Positions 9,201 to 15,260 of a stretch of DNA of 15,805 nucleotides are shown here, piece after piece (positions within the stretch are counted from its first letter, which is position 1; every line of letters begins with the position of its first letter). This DNA comes from an uncultured Flavobacteriales bacterium (GTDB lineage Bacteria > Bacteroidota > Bacteroidia > Palsa-965). The translations under genes and the position numbers were made by a program. The stretch is from positions 1 through 15,805 of the forward strand of contig CAMLEF010000068.1 in assembly GCA_946478675.1 (NCBI GenBank), read 5' to 3'. The notes under the pieces are model-generated. The model was not told where the DNA came from, did no database searches, and saw only the letters and a list, made by a program, of their open reading frames with translations.

Positions 9201-9235
9201 AACAACAGGCAGCTGAGTAGACGTGGGGATCGCAT
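6209..9235 (-). CDS. membrane sensor histidine kinase: two seven-bladed propellers, Y_Y_Y domain, LytS-type kinase
   Basis: Transmembrane signal receptor of 1008 residues. Residues 1-21 form a signal peptide (hydrophobic run then LLRAQQ). From about 22 to 630 come 14 repeats of the LWxGTxxG(V/I/L) type (first YLWLGTYGGL, last NLWFGTSEGL), enough for two seven-bladed propellers in the periplasm. A Y_Y_Y domain follows (about 684-748, YRFMLSGFDQDW), then one membrane helix (about 749-772) and a coiled linker. The kinase is LytS/His_kinase type: phospho-acceptor His808 in MNRHFVFNALNSIQ, N box PYIENSIWHG (Asn904) and G box EDNGIGV (936-942). Unlike classic Bacteroides hybrid systems it has no fused receiver or AraC domain; the partner is the LytTR regulator transcribed just ahead of it. 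Ligand unknown; related receptors in the phylum often sense glycans (family knowledge), which nothing here proves. Confidence 0.93.
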   Translation of the reverse strand: MRSPRLLSCLLLLFLFPLLRAQQYSFLNYSIQDGLAQSQVRAIFQDDKGYLWLGTYGGLTRYDGKSFVNYSKEDGLLDNRINCILEGKNSEIYVATLGGINRFNGTTFKSFTLKPELSKNQVLWIAPDNAGNLWLCTDGSGVCKFNGSTFTYFDEKDGLVNNYVRSACMDKNGMIWFGTRGGICYYDGKQFRKPDPALPQPHNVAHILSDKSGNLWFSTYGEGVYRYDFKTFVNYRQKDGLILDWIRSATQDNAGNFWFASGSGVSKFDGKTFLNFDKTNGLFYPNINTVMQDNEGKVWFGTDGKGVLKFAGETFVNYTTQDGLSSDIILSVTEDAQHNRWFCTYGNGVCQQDAATGKFTNYVTGPNGLNNNFVWTCRTDRAGNIWFGTADGACKYDGKHFTPISDSLPAKTVYSIFEDSKGNMWFGTTAGVSKYDGTACTNFINGRDNIGRNISSILEDAQGNMWFASSSGIYKYDARLNDSVGQGKTFVNYTTENGLSDNNVISMLTDQRHNLWIGTSNGLTLFDGSKFTKIAIDEKYSANNVNFLLLDAAGQLWIGTNNGIYELNTEAYYQSHKAEFRHYTNFEGLRSLECNQNAAYEDHEGNLWFGTSEGLLKYSSAQHTNVNDITIPLTHITGIRLFLQPTDWSGYSDSIDAETGLPRHLSVDYKKKYLTFDYIGISLSNPSSVRYRFMLSGFDQDWSPPTDATFATYSNLPHGKYTFKVIACNKNGVWNPVPATFSFEVLPPFWLTWWFFLLGFVVVIGIIWLLYRWRVSSIRRKHHTQQLEYKSKLLVLEHQTLNASMNRHFVFNALNSIQYYITKEDKTLATKYLSSFAKLIRKNLDSSLSNFVPLSEEIERLKLYLELEHMRLENKFEYRFNIEGDIDTESIEIPPMMLQPYIENSIWHGILPMQKPGMITITVKEIGDDIMFSIEDNGIGVEASKARKQRNGEQHISRGMEITTGRINLLKAMTNSDLAVKGPFDVKNEKGETTGTRVEIVLPINLNG

Positions 9236-9347
9236 TCGGGCAGGTTTGGTGCATAACTAAGCTCGCCAGAAATAGGCGGTCAAACCGGGCCAATGATTCA
9301 AATGCGCCGTTCGTTGTACAAGATGTAGTGTCCGTTGATTAAAAGGA

Positions 9348-9388
9348 AAACCGCGAAGACGCAAAGGCGCAAGGGAAGGCGCAATGCG
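9348..9388. repeat. interspersed-repeat-like element between kinase and regulator genes
   Basis: The non-coding stretch contains iterated units of the form GCGAAGACGCAAAGGCGCAAGG. The same kind of sequence (peptide shadow KTAKTQRRKG) recurs in intergenic regions of many Bacteroidota and environmental genomes, by memory. Only one copy lies in this window, so repetition could not be shown directly. It overlaps the 3' flank of the response-regulator gene. Confidence 0.4.
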
Positions 9389-9391
9389 TTT

Positions 9392-10165
9392 TTAATTGCG
9401 GAACAGCTCGAGAAAGCCCGCCAGCCGCAGTCGCGAGACCGCCAGCCGCGTGCCGTTTTTCATGATGACGAACGAGCCTTCGTCGTTGAGGAATTCTTTC
9501 ACGCAAAGCACGTTCACGATATGCGATTTATGGATGCGAAAGAATTTTTTCGGATCGAGGATGTCCTGGTAAATGCCCAGCGCGCGCGTGTCGACGTATT
9601 GCGTGCCGTCGGAGAAAAAGAGTTTCGTGTAATTGCCTTCGCCTTCGAGGTACATGATGTCGGCCGTATCCACGATCTTAAAACCTTTCGCGTGGTTGAT
9701 CGTGATGCGCTGCGAAGGTTGCGCGGTGTGCATGCTTTTCGTGAGGTTCTCCAGCGAGCGGATGTAGCTGCTCAGGCTTTCGGTATTGCTGCCGAACGAT
9801 TCCTGGTTGGCGACGAGCCGTTTCACCGCCGCTTTCAGATCGTCGATGTCGACCGGTTTCAAAATGTAATGGATCGCATTCGCATGGAACGCGCGCAGCG
9901 CATAGTCCTTGAACGCCGTCACAAAAACCACCTGGAAATTTTTTTCCGGAAGCGAATCCAGCAAATCGAAACCCTCCGCGCCCGAAGGCATGCGCACGTC
10001 GAGGAACACCACCTGCGGCTGCAATTCTTTGATCAGCTTCTGCGCCGACTTCACGGAGTCCGCCATCCCGACGACTTCGATTTCGGGACAATGTTCACGC
10101 AGCAGCAGCTTCAGATTTTCACGCGCAGGCGCTTCGTCATCGACAATAAGAGTTCGCAGCTTCAT
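9392..10165 (-). CDS. LytTR-family response regulator
   Basis: A 257-residue transcription regulator, partner of the adjacent LytS-type kinase. The receiver domain (1-118) has the acidic pair D9-D10 (LIVDDEAPAR), phospho-acceptor D56 (VVFLDVRMPSG), T83 (FVTAFKDYA) and K103 (YILKPVD). The C-terminal LytTR DNA-binding domain (about 153-255) shows DIMYLEGEGNYTKLFF and FFRIHKSHIVN. The start is the ATG at 10165 (MKLRTLIVDDE); a TTG two codons upstream is in frame but unnecessary. It precedes the kinase gene on the same strand with a 156-base gap holding a repeat-like element, so the two are probably co-transcribed or at least coupled. It is divergent from the three-gene protease cassette, which makes that cassette a possible target (inference only). 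Confidence 0.93.
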   Translation of the reverse strand: MKLRTLIVDDEAPARENLKLLLREHCPEIEVVGMADSVKSAQKLIKELQPQVVFLDVRMPSGAEGFDLLDSLPEKNFQVVFVTAFKDYALRAFHANAIHYILKPVDIDDLKAAVKRLVANQESFGSNTESLSSYIRSLENLTKSMHTAQPSQRITINHAKGFKIVDTADIMYLEGEGNYTKLFFSDGTQYVDTRALGIYQDILDPKKFFRIHKSHIVNVLCVKEFLNDEGSFVIMKNGTRLAVSRLRLAGFLELFRN

Positions 10166-10378
10166 TATCAATAGCGGGTTAGGCGTCTAAAAATAGGAAA
10201 AGAAATCGGGGAGCCGGGAAACACGGGAGCAAGTGGCACCCGGCCTCACCACGCGCATTTAAATTCCATTTGTAAACGGTTAATTTCAATAATACCTGTT
10301 TTATTTGATAATATTGAACGTAGACCAGAAGGGAGTTGCCGAAAATCCCTTAAAGAGTAGGCTTAATACTTTCCGGAA
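10166..10378. promoter_or_regulatory. divergent intergenic region between the LytTR regulator and the protease cassette
   Basis: These 213 bases must contain the promoters of both flanking transcription units. The right half (10261-10330) is very AT-rich. No exact TAnnTTTG box was found on either strand. It holds a 6-bp inverted repeat (10329-10351) and a palindrome touching the start codon of the plus-strand gene (10370-10379). Confidence 0.4.
10329..10351. repeat. inverted repeat upstream of the cassette
   Basis: AAGGGA (10329-10334) and TCCCTT (10346-10351) are perfect complements around an 11-base loop, 27 bases before the ATG at 10379. It could be an operator half-site pair or a small leader hairpin. 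There is no T tract, so it is not a terminator. Confidence 0.3.
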
Positions 10379-11185
10379 ATGAAATTCTTTGAACAGGAAC
10401 TATCCTTTACCGATGATATTGATATTAAAACGTCCGAAGATCTGAAGGGAGTGTTTCATTCGCAGGCGTTGGAAAAACTTTCGGATATGTCGGGCGAGAC
10501 GGAAAATATCGGTGTGATGATGAGAATCGGGAACGAGCCGATCGTTCGCAATGTTCAGCGATTGCTCGAGTTGTCTAATGCCACTTTACCTCCGGAAACG
10601 CAAATCCTGTTCGACAAGAGCGATTTGTATATCGGGGTGCATGGCATAGGCGCGATCCGTTTGAAGGGAAAAGCCCGCGTGAAAGAATTGCAATATCATG
10701 CGGAGATGACCAATGTGACAGGAGCTGCCACCATCGATATGATCCCGAATACTCATTTCAAGGAAGTAGTAAGAGCGAATATCAATTTCGAAGGAGCTAT
10801 GGCGGCAACCGGAAACGTTTCCGCGAAAATTCCGGATAACCTCGTCTCAAGCCTGACTCAAAAATATATCCCGGTCGGTGGCGACATGAAAATCGAGCTT
10901 TCATCAAACGCCAGCTTCGTGGGAAAGTTTACCTACAGCGTCAAATTCCCAGTTGTGCAGTCGCTGGGAGTAACTTCCAATAAATGCAGCTGGGTGCTAA
11001 ACCCCGATGAAGATCAAACCCCTTTGCTGGGTGATCAATTGCTGGTCCAGACGATCGCTGTGCCGAAGGGAACAAAAGAAATAGAATTCAGCGCTTACGG
11101 CGTTATCAAAGTTGACCGGGGACTTTTCTGGAAAATGGAAACGAAAGAAACGGACAGGATTTCTATTAAAATAAACCTGGCGTAA
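10379..11185 (+). CDS. uncharacterised protein, first gene of the protease cassette
   Basis: A 268-residue protein I cannot place in a family. It has no signal peptide, membrane helix or evident catalytic motif. The sequence alternates short hydrophobic and polar strands (for example LYIGVHGIGAIRLKGKARV, MKIELSSNASFVGKFTYSV and IEFSAYGVIKVDRGLFW), suggesting a mostly beta structure from about residue 75 onward, after a more helical N-terminal part. There is one cysteine (NKCSW). The gene starts 213 bases from the divergent LytTR regulator, ends 26 bases before the trypsin-fold protease gene on the same strand, and shares that gene's AT-rich composition, so the two are very likely one operon. 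Possible roles, all inference: substrate, inhibitor, targeting partner or scaffold for the protease. The ATG follows no Shine-Dalgarno sequence, as expected in this phylum. Confidence 0.8.
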   Translation: MKFFEQELSFTDDIDIKTSEDLKGVFHSQALEKLSDMSGETENIGVMMRIGNEPIVRNVQRLLELSNATLPPETQILFDKSDLYIGVHGIGAIRLKGKARVKELQYHAEMTNVTGAATIDMIPNTHFKEVVRANINFEGAMAATGNVSAKIPDNLVSSLTQKYIPVGGDMKIELSSNASFVGKFTYSVKFPVVQSLGVTSNKCSWVLNPDEDQTPLLGDQLLVQTIAVPKGTKEIEFSAYGVIKVDRGLFWKMETKETDRISIKINLA

Positions 11186-11211
11186 GCCGTTGCAATAATA
11201 ACTGAAGAACC

Positions 11212-12198
11212 ATGGACTTGACAAAAGCGAAGGAAATCCAGGAGCATCTTACCAGCAAATATTTATTTGCCAACATTCTTACACCGGCGTTAGCCTTTCA
11301 TGATAACGCCTGGAACAGTCGCGAAGATGCCCTGAGCGAACGACTATTGCAGAATTTCGAAAAGATCGAAGCCCTTGCCATTTCAAAAGAGGAAAACGGA
11401 GAATATTCTCTGCAGGTATTCAATACTTCAGAAATTCCTTATCCGAAAAAATTCCTGACCTATTTCGGTATAACTGCTGACGATATTCATTACCGGCCGG
11501 TGAAAACGTTCCGGGTACAATCGCGGATAAGGCCCCTTGCGATCGGCTGTTCTATCGGACACGTCGATGTGCATAAAAAAGGAACGTTGGGATGCTTCGT
11601 TACCGATCGCAGCGGCAACCATTTCCTGCTGAGCTGTTATCATGTGCTGAACAACCCTTCTGCTTCTTATGGCAATGATTTTATTATCCAGCCCAGCCGG
11701 CTGGACGGGGGAGTCGAAGCGGATAGCATCGGCTTATTTCACAAAGGCATTCCTTTGAACGAATTCGAGGAAAATTATTTCGATGCCGGTCTGGCCGGGC
11801 CGCTCTCCGAAGCTATCGATCCGGTGATCAGCTCGGTCATTCCGCCATCAGGAATAAAGGGACTTTCCGAAGCGCAGGTCAATGCACCGGTTTTCAAATG
11901 TGGTGCGGGATCAAACCTGACGACCGGCAAAATACTTTCTACTGCTTTCAATGGAAAGATTTACCAGCGGGGAAAAGTTTATGCCATCCGTAACCAGGTC
12001 CTGATCGAAAGTACAGATGACAATGGCCAGGCTGCTGCAACGCCATTCTCCGTTCCCGGTGATTCGGGCGCCGTAGTGTTAAGCAGCGACAATCATCATG
12101 GCGTTGGCCTGGTTATTGGAGGAGACCAGAACCTGAGCCTCGCGAATCCGCTGGACAGGGTGCTGGATGAGCTTCACGTTGAATTGCTTTGTGGGTAA
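11212..12198 (+). CDS. trypsin-fold serine protease, NAL1-like, cytoplasmic
   Basis: A 328-residue predicted serine endopeptidase of the chymotrypsin fold. The catalytic triad is visible: His144 in LLSCYHVLN, Asp191 in NYFDAGLAG and Ser285 in VPGDSGAVV, in the usual order. Other marks of the bacterial NAL1-like group are CSIGHVDVHKKGTLGCFV (113-130), IIQPSRLDGG (158-167), GAGSNLTTGKI (231-241) and the closing GLVIGGDQNLSLANPLDRVL. An N-terminal region of about 105 residues precedes the protease domain. Its stretch KIEALAISKEENGEYSLQVF looks like a degenerate form of the small domain commonly fused in front of these proteases. No signal peptide or membrane helix is seen, so it should act in the cytoplasm. 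It sits between the 268-residue gene (26-base gap) and the 67-residue gene (21-base gap) on the same strand. Natural substrate unknown. Confidence 0.88.
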   Translation: MDLTKAKEIQEHLTSKYLFANILTPALAFHDNAWNSREDALSERLLQNFEKIEALAISKEENGEYSLQVFNTSEIPYPKKFLTYFGITADDIHYRPVKTFRVQSRIRPLAIGCSIGHVDVHKKGTLGCFVTDRSGNHFLLSCYHVLNNPSASYGNDFIIQPSRLDGGVEADSIGLFHKGIPLNEFEENYFDAGLAGPLSEAIDPVISSVIPPSGIKGLSEAQVNAPVFKCGAGSNLTTGKILSTAFNGKIYQRGKVYAIRNQVLIESTDDNGQAAATPFSVPGDSGAVVLSSDNHHGVGLVIGGDQNLSLANPLDRVLDELHVELLCG

Positions 12199-12219
12199 AA
12201 AGTCGTAATTTTAATTATT

Positions 12220-12423
12220 ATGAAAGACGTTTCGGACGAGCTATATGACTTGTTAAAAAGCTATAGTGACGTTTTGGGAGTGAGCCTCCAGAGACGTAAT
12301 GGGATGGATTACATTATTATCTACCTGGCCAAAGCGACCAAGGGCCTCTTAAGCAAAATCCCGTCGGAGTATCGTGGAGTAAAAGTGAAAACAGAGGTCC
12401 GTGGCGGCTTCTTTTTGCATTAA
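12220..12423 (+). CDS. small protein resembling the N-terminal domain of NAL1-like proteases
   Basis: A 67-residue protein with no signal peptide. The pattern VLGVSLQRRNGMDYIIIYLA followed by KIPSEYRGVKVKTEVRGGFF recalls the compact alpha/beta domain often found in front of NAL1-type trypsin-fold proteases, where a 'GVG-K-NG-hydrophobic strand-IP-x-x-x-xGV-V-V-E-G' arrangement recurs (family memory, unchecked). Here it is a separate gene, 21 bases after the protease stop on the same strand and in the same AT-rich segment, so it is very likely part of the operon. It could be a regulator, inhibitor or detached subunit of the protease (inference). Being short, it rests on context, a clean ATG with stop, and this pattern for its status as a real gene. 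Confidence 0.7.
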   Translation: MKDVSDELYDLLKSYSDVLGVSLQRRNGMDYIIIYLAKATKGLLSKIPSEYRGVKVKTEVRGGFFLH

Positions 12424-12432
12424 TCAAAGCTG

Positions 12433-12444
12433 ATTCCCGGGAAT
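12433..12444. repeat. 12-base perfect palindrome between the cassette and mutS
   Basis: ATTCCCGGGAAT lies 10 bases after the 67-residue gene and 21 bases before the mutS 3' end. It has no loop, so a hairpin would open its centre; no T tract follows. It marks the right edge of the AT-rich segment. Confidence 0.3.
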
Positions 12445-12464
12445 AATACTCTGGATACAGTTGC

Positions 12465-15095
12465 CTACTTCCCGCCAACCATCTTCTTAATCTCATTCAG
12501 CTTCATCAGCGCTTCCACCGGTGTGAGCGTATTGATATCCGTTCTCATGATCTCGTCGCGGATCTGCTCCAATGCAGGATCGTCGAGCTGGAAAAAGCTG
12601 AGCTGGAAATTATCGTCCGTCGATTTCGCTTTTTCTTTTTGCTTCAGCAGTTCGTCGCCGCTGTGCGATTTCTCCAGCTGCACCAGCACTTCCTTCGCGC
12701 GTTCCACCACGCGACGCGGCATGCCCGCCATCTTCGCGACGTGAATACCGAAGCTGTGCTCGCTGCCGCCGGGAACCAGCTTGCGCAGGAAGATCACCTT
12801 GTTGCCGGATTCTTTTACGCTCACGTTGAAATTGCGGATGCGCGGGAAGCGCTCGGCCATCTCATTCAGCTCGTGGTAGTGCGTGGCGAAAAGCGTTTTG
12901 GCGCGCGCCGTCGGCTGCTCGTGGATATATTCCGCAATGGCCCACGCGATCGAAATGCCGTCGTACGTGCTCGTGCCGCGACCGATCTCGTCGAGCAGGA
13001 TGAGGCTGCGGCTGGAAAGATTGTTGAGGATGCTCGCCGTTTCGTTCATCTCCACCATGAACGTCGATTCGCCGGAAGAGATGTTATCCGAAGCGCCGAC
13101 ACGCGTAAAGATTTTGTCGACGAGGCCGATTTGCGCGTGCGTTGCGGGAACGAACGAGCCCATCTGCGCGAGCAGCACGATGAGCGCCGTTTGCCGCAGC
13201 AGCGCCGATTTACCGGCCATGTTCGGACCGGTGATCATGAGCACCTGCTGGTGATCGGGATCGAGGTAAATGTCGTTGGCGATGTAGCTCTCACCGGGCG
13301 GCAGCTGCTGCTCGATCACCGGGTGGCGGCCGTTCTTGATGTCGATGATCAGCGAATCGTTCACGTGCGGGCGGACGTAATTCTGCTGGCGCGCAAGCGT
13401 AGCAAATCCGGCGAGGCAATCGATGTGCGCGAGCAGCGCGGAATTTTTCTGGATGGGCACGATCCATTCGCCGAGCGATTGCACCAGCGCATTGAACAGC
13501 TGCTGTTCGATGACGAGAATTTTTTCTTCGGCGCCGAGAATTTTCTCCTCGTACGTTTTCAGCTCGGGCGTGATGTAGCGTTCCGCATTCACCAGCGTCT
13601 GCTTGCGGATCCATTCCGTCGGCACTTTGTCCTTGTGCGCATTCGTCACTTCGAGGTAATAGCCGAACACATTGTTGAACGCCACTTTCAGCGAAGGAAT
13701 ACCGGTGCGTTCGCTTTCACGCTGCTGGATCTGCAGGAGAAAATCTTTTCCTGAAAAAGCGAGCTGCCGCAATTCGTCGAGCTCGAGGTTGACGCCTTCC
13801 GCGATCACGCCGCCTTTGCTGACGAGCGCCGGCGGTTCGGGCGCGAGCTCTTTGCTGATCTTCTCCAGCGCAGGCGTGCAGAGATTAATGCGCGAAGCCA
13901 GGTTCTGCAGATGCGCATTGCCGGAATTGTGGCAGGCTTCCTGCAGCGGCGGAAGAATTTCCAGCGCACGACGCAGCGCCGTCATCTCGCGCGGGTTAAT
14001 GCGTGCTGCTGCCGCTTTGGCTACGAGACGTTCGAGATCACCGACCTGCCGCAGGAGCTCCGTGACGGTCTCGCGCAATTCGGGATGATCGAGAAAAGCG
14101 CCGACGAGATCGAGACGCTCGTTGATCGGCGCTTCGTCTTTCAGCGGCAACGCCAGCCAGCGCTTGAGCAGTCGTGCGCCCATCGGCGAAACCGTGCGGT
14201 CGATGACGTGGACGAGCGTGCGCGCATTTTCATTCGCAGAGCCGAACAGCTCGAGGTTGCGGATGGTGAAGCGGTCGAGCCAGACGTATTTATCTTCTTC
14301 GATGCGCGAGAGCGTGGAGATGTGCATCACGCGCTCGTGCTGTGTTTCGGAAAGGTAATGGAGAGTAGCGCCGGCAGCGATGACACCGAGCGCCAGCTCT
14401 TCGACGCCGAAGCCTTTGAGCGAATTCGTGCCGAAATGCTTCAGCAACTTTTCCACGCAGAATTCTTCGGAGAAGATCCAGTCTTCCATGCCGAACGAGT
14501 AAAATTTCTCGCCGAACTGTTCCGTGAATTGTTTGCGTGTGCTCTTGCGGAACAGCACTTCGCTCGGGCGGAAATTCTGCAGCAGCTTTTCGACGTAAGC
14601 GACCGTTCCCTGCGCAACGAGAAATTCGCCGGTGGAAACATCGAGAAAAGCGACACCAGCCTTATCACCGCCGTCCACGTGTACCGCAGCGAGGAAGTTG
14701 TTGGAGCGGTGGTCGAGCACTTTTTCATTGAAGGAAACGCCGGGCGTCACGAGCTCGGTCACGTCACGCTTCACGATCGTCTTCGTCAGCTTCGGATCTT
14801 CGAGCTGGTCGCAGATGGCCACGCGCATGCCCGCGCGCACGAGCTTCGGCAGGTAAGTGTCGAGCGAATGATGCGGAAATCCCGCCAGCTCGATGTAAGC
14901 CGCCGAGCCATTGGCGCGCTTCGTCAGCACGATGCCCAAAACCGCGGAAGCCTTGATCGCATCCTCACCGAATGTTTCGTAAAAATCACCGACACGGAAC
15001 AGCAGCAGCGCATCAGGATGTTTCGCCTTGATCGCGTTGTACTGCTTCATCAACGGGGTTTCCGCCACTTCTTTGGCTGCTTTCACTTTCGCCAT
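12465..15095 (-). CDS. mutS: DNA mismatch repair protein MutS
   Basis: Mismatch-recognition ATPase of 876 residues, normal MutS1 length. The mismatch-reading domain has F38-Y-E40 ([12 protein letters not shown]) near the N-terminus. The core and lever domains follow, then the ATPase with Walker [14 protein letters not shown] (about residue 621) and Walker B/signature [12 protein letters not shown] (about 700), a LFATHYHEL switch segment, and a helix-turn-helix dimer region ([17 protein letters not shown]). The start is set at the ATG at 15095 ([10 protein letters not shown]). A TTG three codons upstream would also be in frame, but it overlaps a promoter-like TATTTTTG box. The gene converges with the protease cassette (41 bases between ends) and forms its own unit; the ECF sigma gene upstream on the same strand is separated by a strong hairpin. 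No missing catalytic residue was noted. Confidence 0.97.
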   Translation of the reverse strand: MAKVKAAKEVAETPLMKQYNAIKAKHPDALLLFRVGDFYETFGEDAIKASAVLGIVLTKRANGSAAYIELAGFPHHSLDTYLPKLVRAGMRVAICDQLEDPKLTKTIVKRDVTELVTPGVSFNEKVLDHRSNNFLAAVHVDGGDKAGVAFLDVSTGEFLVAQGTVAYVEKLLQNFRPSEVLFRKSTRKQFTEQFGEKFYSFGMEDWIFSEEFCVEKLLKHFGTNSLKGFGVEELALGVIAAGATLHYLSETQHERVMHISTLSRIEEDKYVWLDRFTIRNLELFGSANENARTLVHVIDRTVSPMGARLLKRWLALPLKDEAPINERLDLVGAFLDHPELRETVTELLRQVGDLERLVAKAAAARINPREMTALRRALEILPPLQEACHNSGNAHLQNLASRINLCTPALEKISKELAPEPPALVSKGGVIAEGVNLELDELRQLAFSGKDFLLQIQQRESERTGIPSLKVAFNNVFGYYLEVTNAHKDKVPTEWIRKQTLVNAERYITPELKTYEEKILGAEEKILVIEQQLFNALVQSLGEWIVPIQKNSALLAHIDCLAGFATLARQQNYVRPHVNDSLIIDIKNGRHPVIEQQLPPGESYIANDIYLDPDHQQVLMITGPNMAGKSALLRQTALIVLLAQMGSFVPATHAQIGLVDKIFTRVGASDNISSGESTFMVEMNETASILNNLSSRSLILLDEIGRGTSTYDGISIAWAIAEYIHEQPTARAKTLFATHYHELNEMAERFPRIRNFNVSVKESGNKVIFLRKLVPGGSEHSFGIHVAKMAGMPRRVVERAKEVLVQLEKSHSGDELLKQKEKAKSTDDNFQLSFFQLDDPALEQIRDEIMRTDINTLTPVEALMKLNEIKKMVGGK

Positions 15096-15101
15096 ACACC
15101 C

Positions 15102-15109
15102 CAAAAATA
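15102..15109 (-). promoter_or_regulatory. Bacteroidota-type -7 promoter element for mutS
   Basis: On the minus strand this reads TATTTTTG, an exact TAnnTTTG match, ending 6 bases before the chosen mutS ATG (15095). Transcription starting at the usual distance would begin at or next to the start codon, giving a nearly leaderless mRNA. No clear -33 element was found, so this may be a chance match. Confidence 0.3.
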
Positions 15110-15185
15110 CCCTGTATTGACGGTGTGTACGGAGTAAGTTTTTAACAATAAGATGACGGATGTTAATTACTTACTGAAAGAGGGA

Positions 15186-15260
15186 AAAACAGTCGGTCGG
15201 TGGTCGGTTGTCAGTCGTCAGTAGCGGAGACCGACTGACTGACAACCGACCGACCGTTTT
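15186..15260 (-). terminator. long hairpin, probable terminator of the ECF sigma gene
   Basis: GGTCGGTTGTCAGTC (15202-15216) is perfectly complementary to 15237-15251. An outer stem of nine bases (15186-15194 with 15252-15260, one G-U pair) extends it across a 7-base bulge. On the minus strand the hairpin starts within the sigma factor stop codon and runs into five T's followed by CCC, the shape of a rho-independent terminator. The unusually long stem, built from repeated GGTC/CAGTC units, also resembles interspersed repeats. Confidence 0.7.

Noticed and set aside
9380..9400. CGCAAT/ATTGCG hairpin over the response-regulator stop codon
   Set aside because: Six-base stem with no T tract on the minus strand, and part of it belongs to the repeat-like element; not a supportable terminator.
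9335..10174. Long plus-strand ORF opposite the response regulator
   Set aside because: It mirrors the LytTR regulator on the other strand, is rich in Arg/His/Phe as expected of an antisense frame, and begins inside the repeat-like element. The minus-strand protein has clear receiver and LytTR domains.
10213..10244. GCCGGG/CCCGGC inverted repeat upstream of the response regulator
   Set aside because: The 20-base loop and lack of a T tract make a terminator or stable leader hairpin unconvincing.
10272..10322. Possible LytTR binding repeats: complements of GTAAACGGT and TTGAACGTA, 42 bases apart
   Set aside because: Each matches the degenerate LytTR half-site at 8 of 9 positions, but the motif is so loose that such matches are expected by chance in AT-rich DNA, and the spacing is double the usual one.
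13911..15137. 408-codon plus-strand ORF opposite mutS
   Set aside because: An antisense frame kept open by the GC-biased codons of mutS; no family motifs, and the minus-strand MutS is unmistakable.
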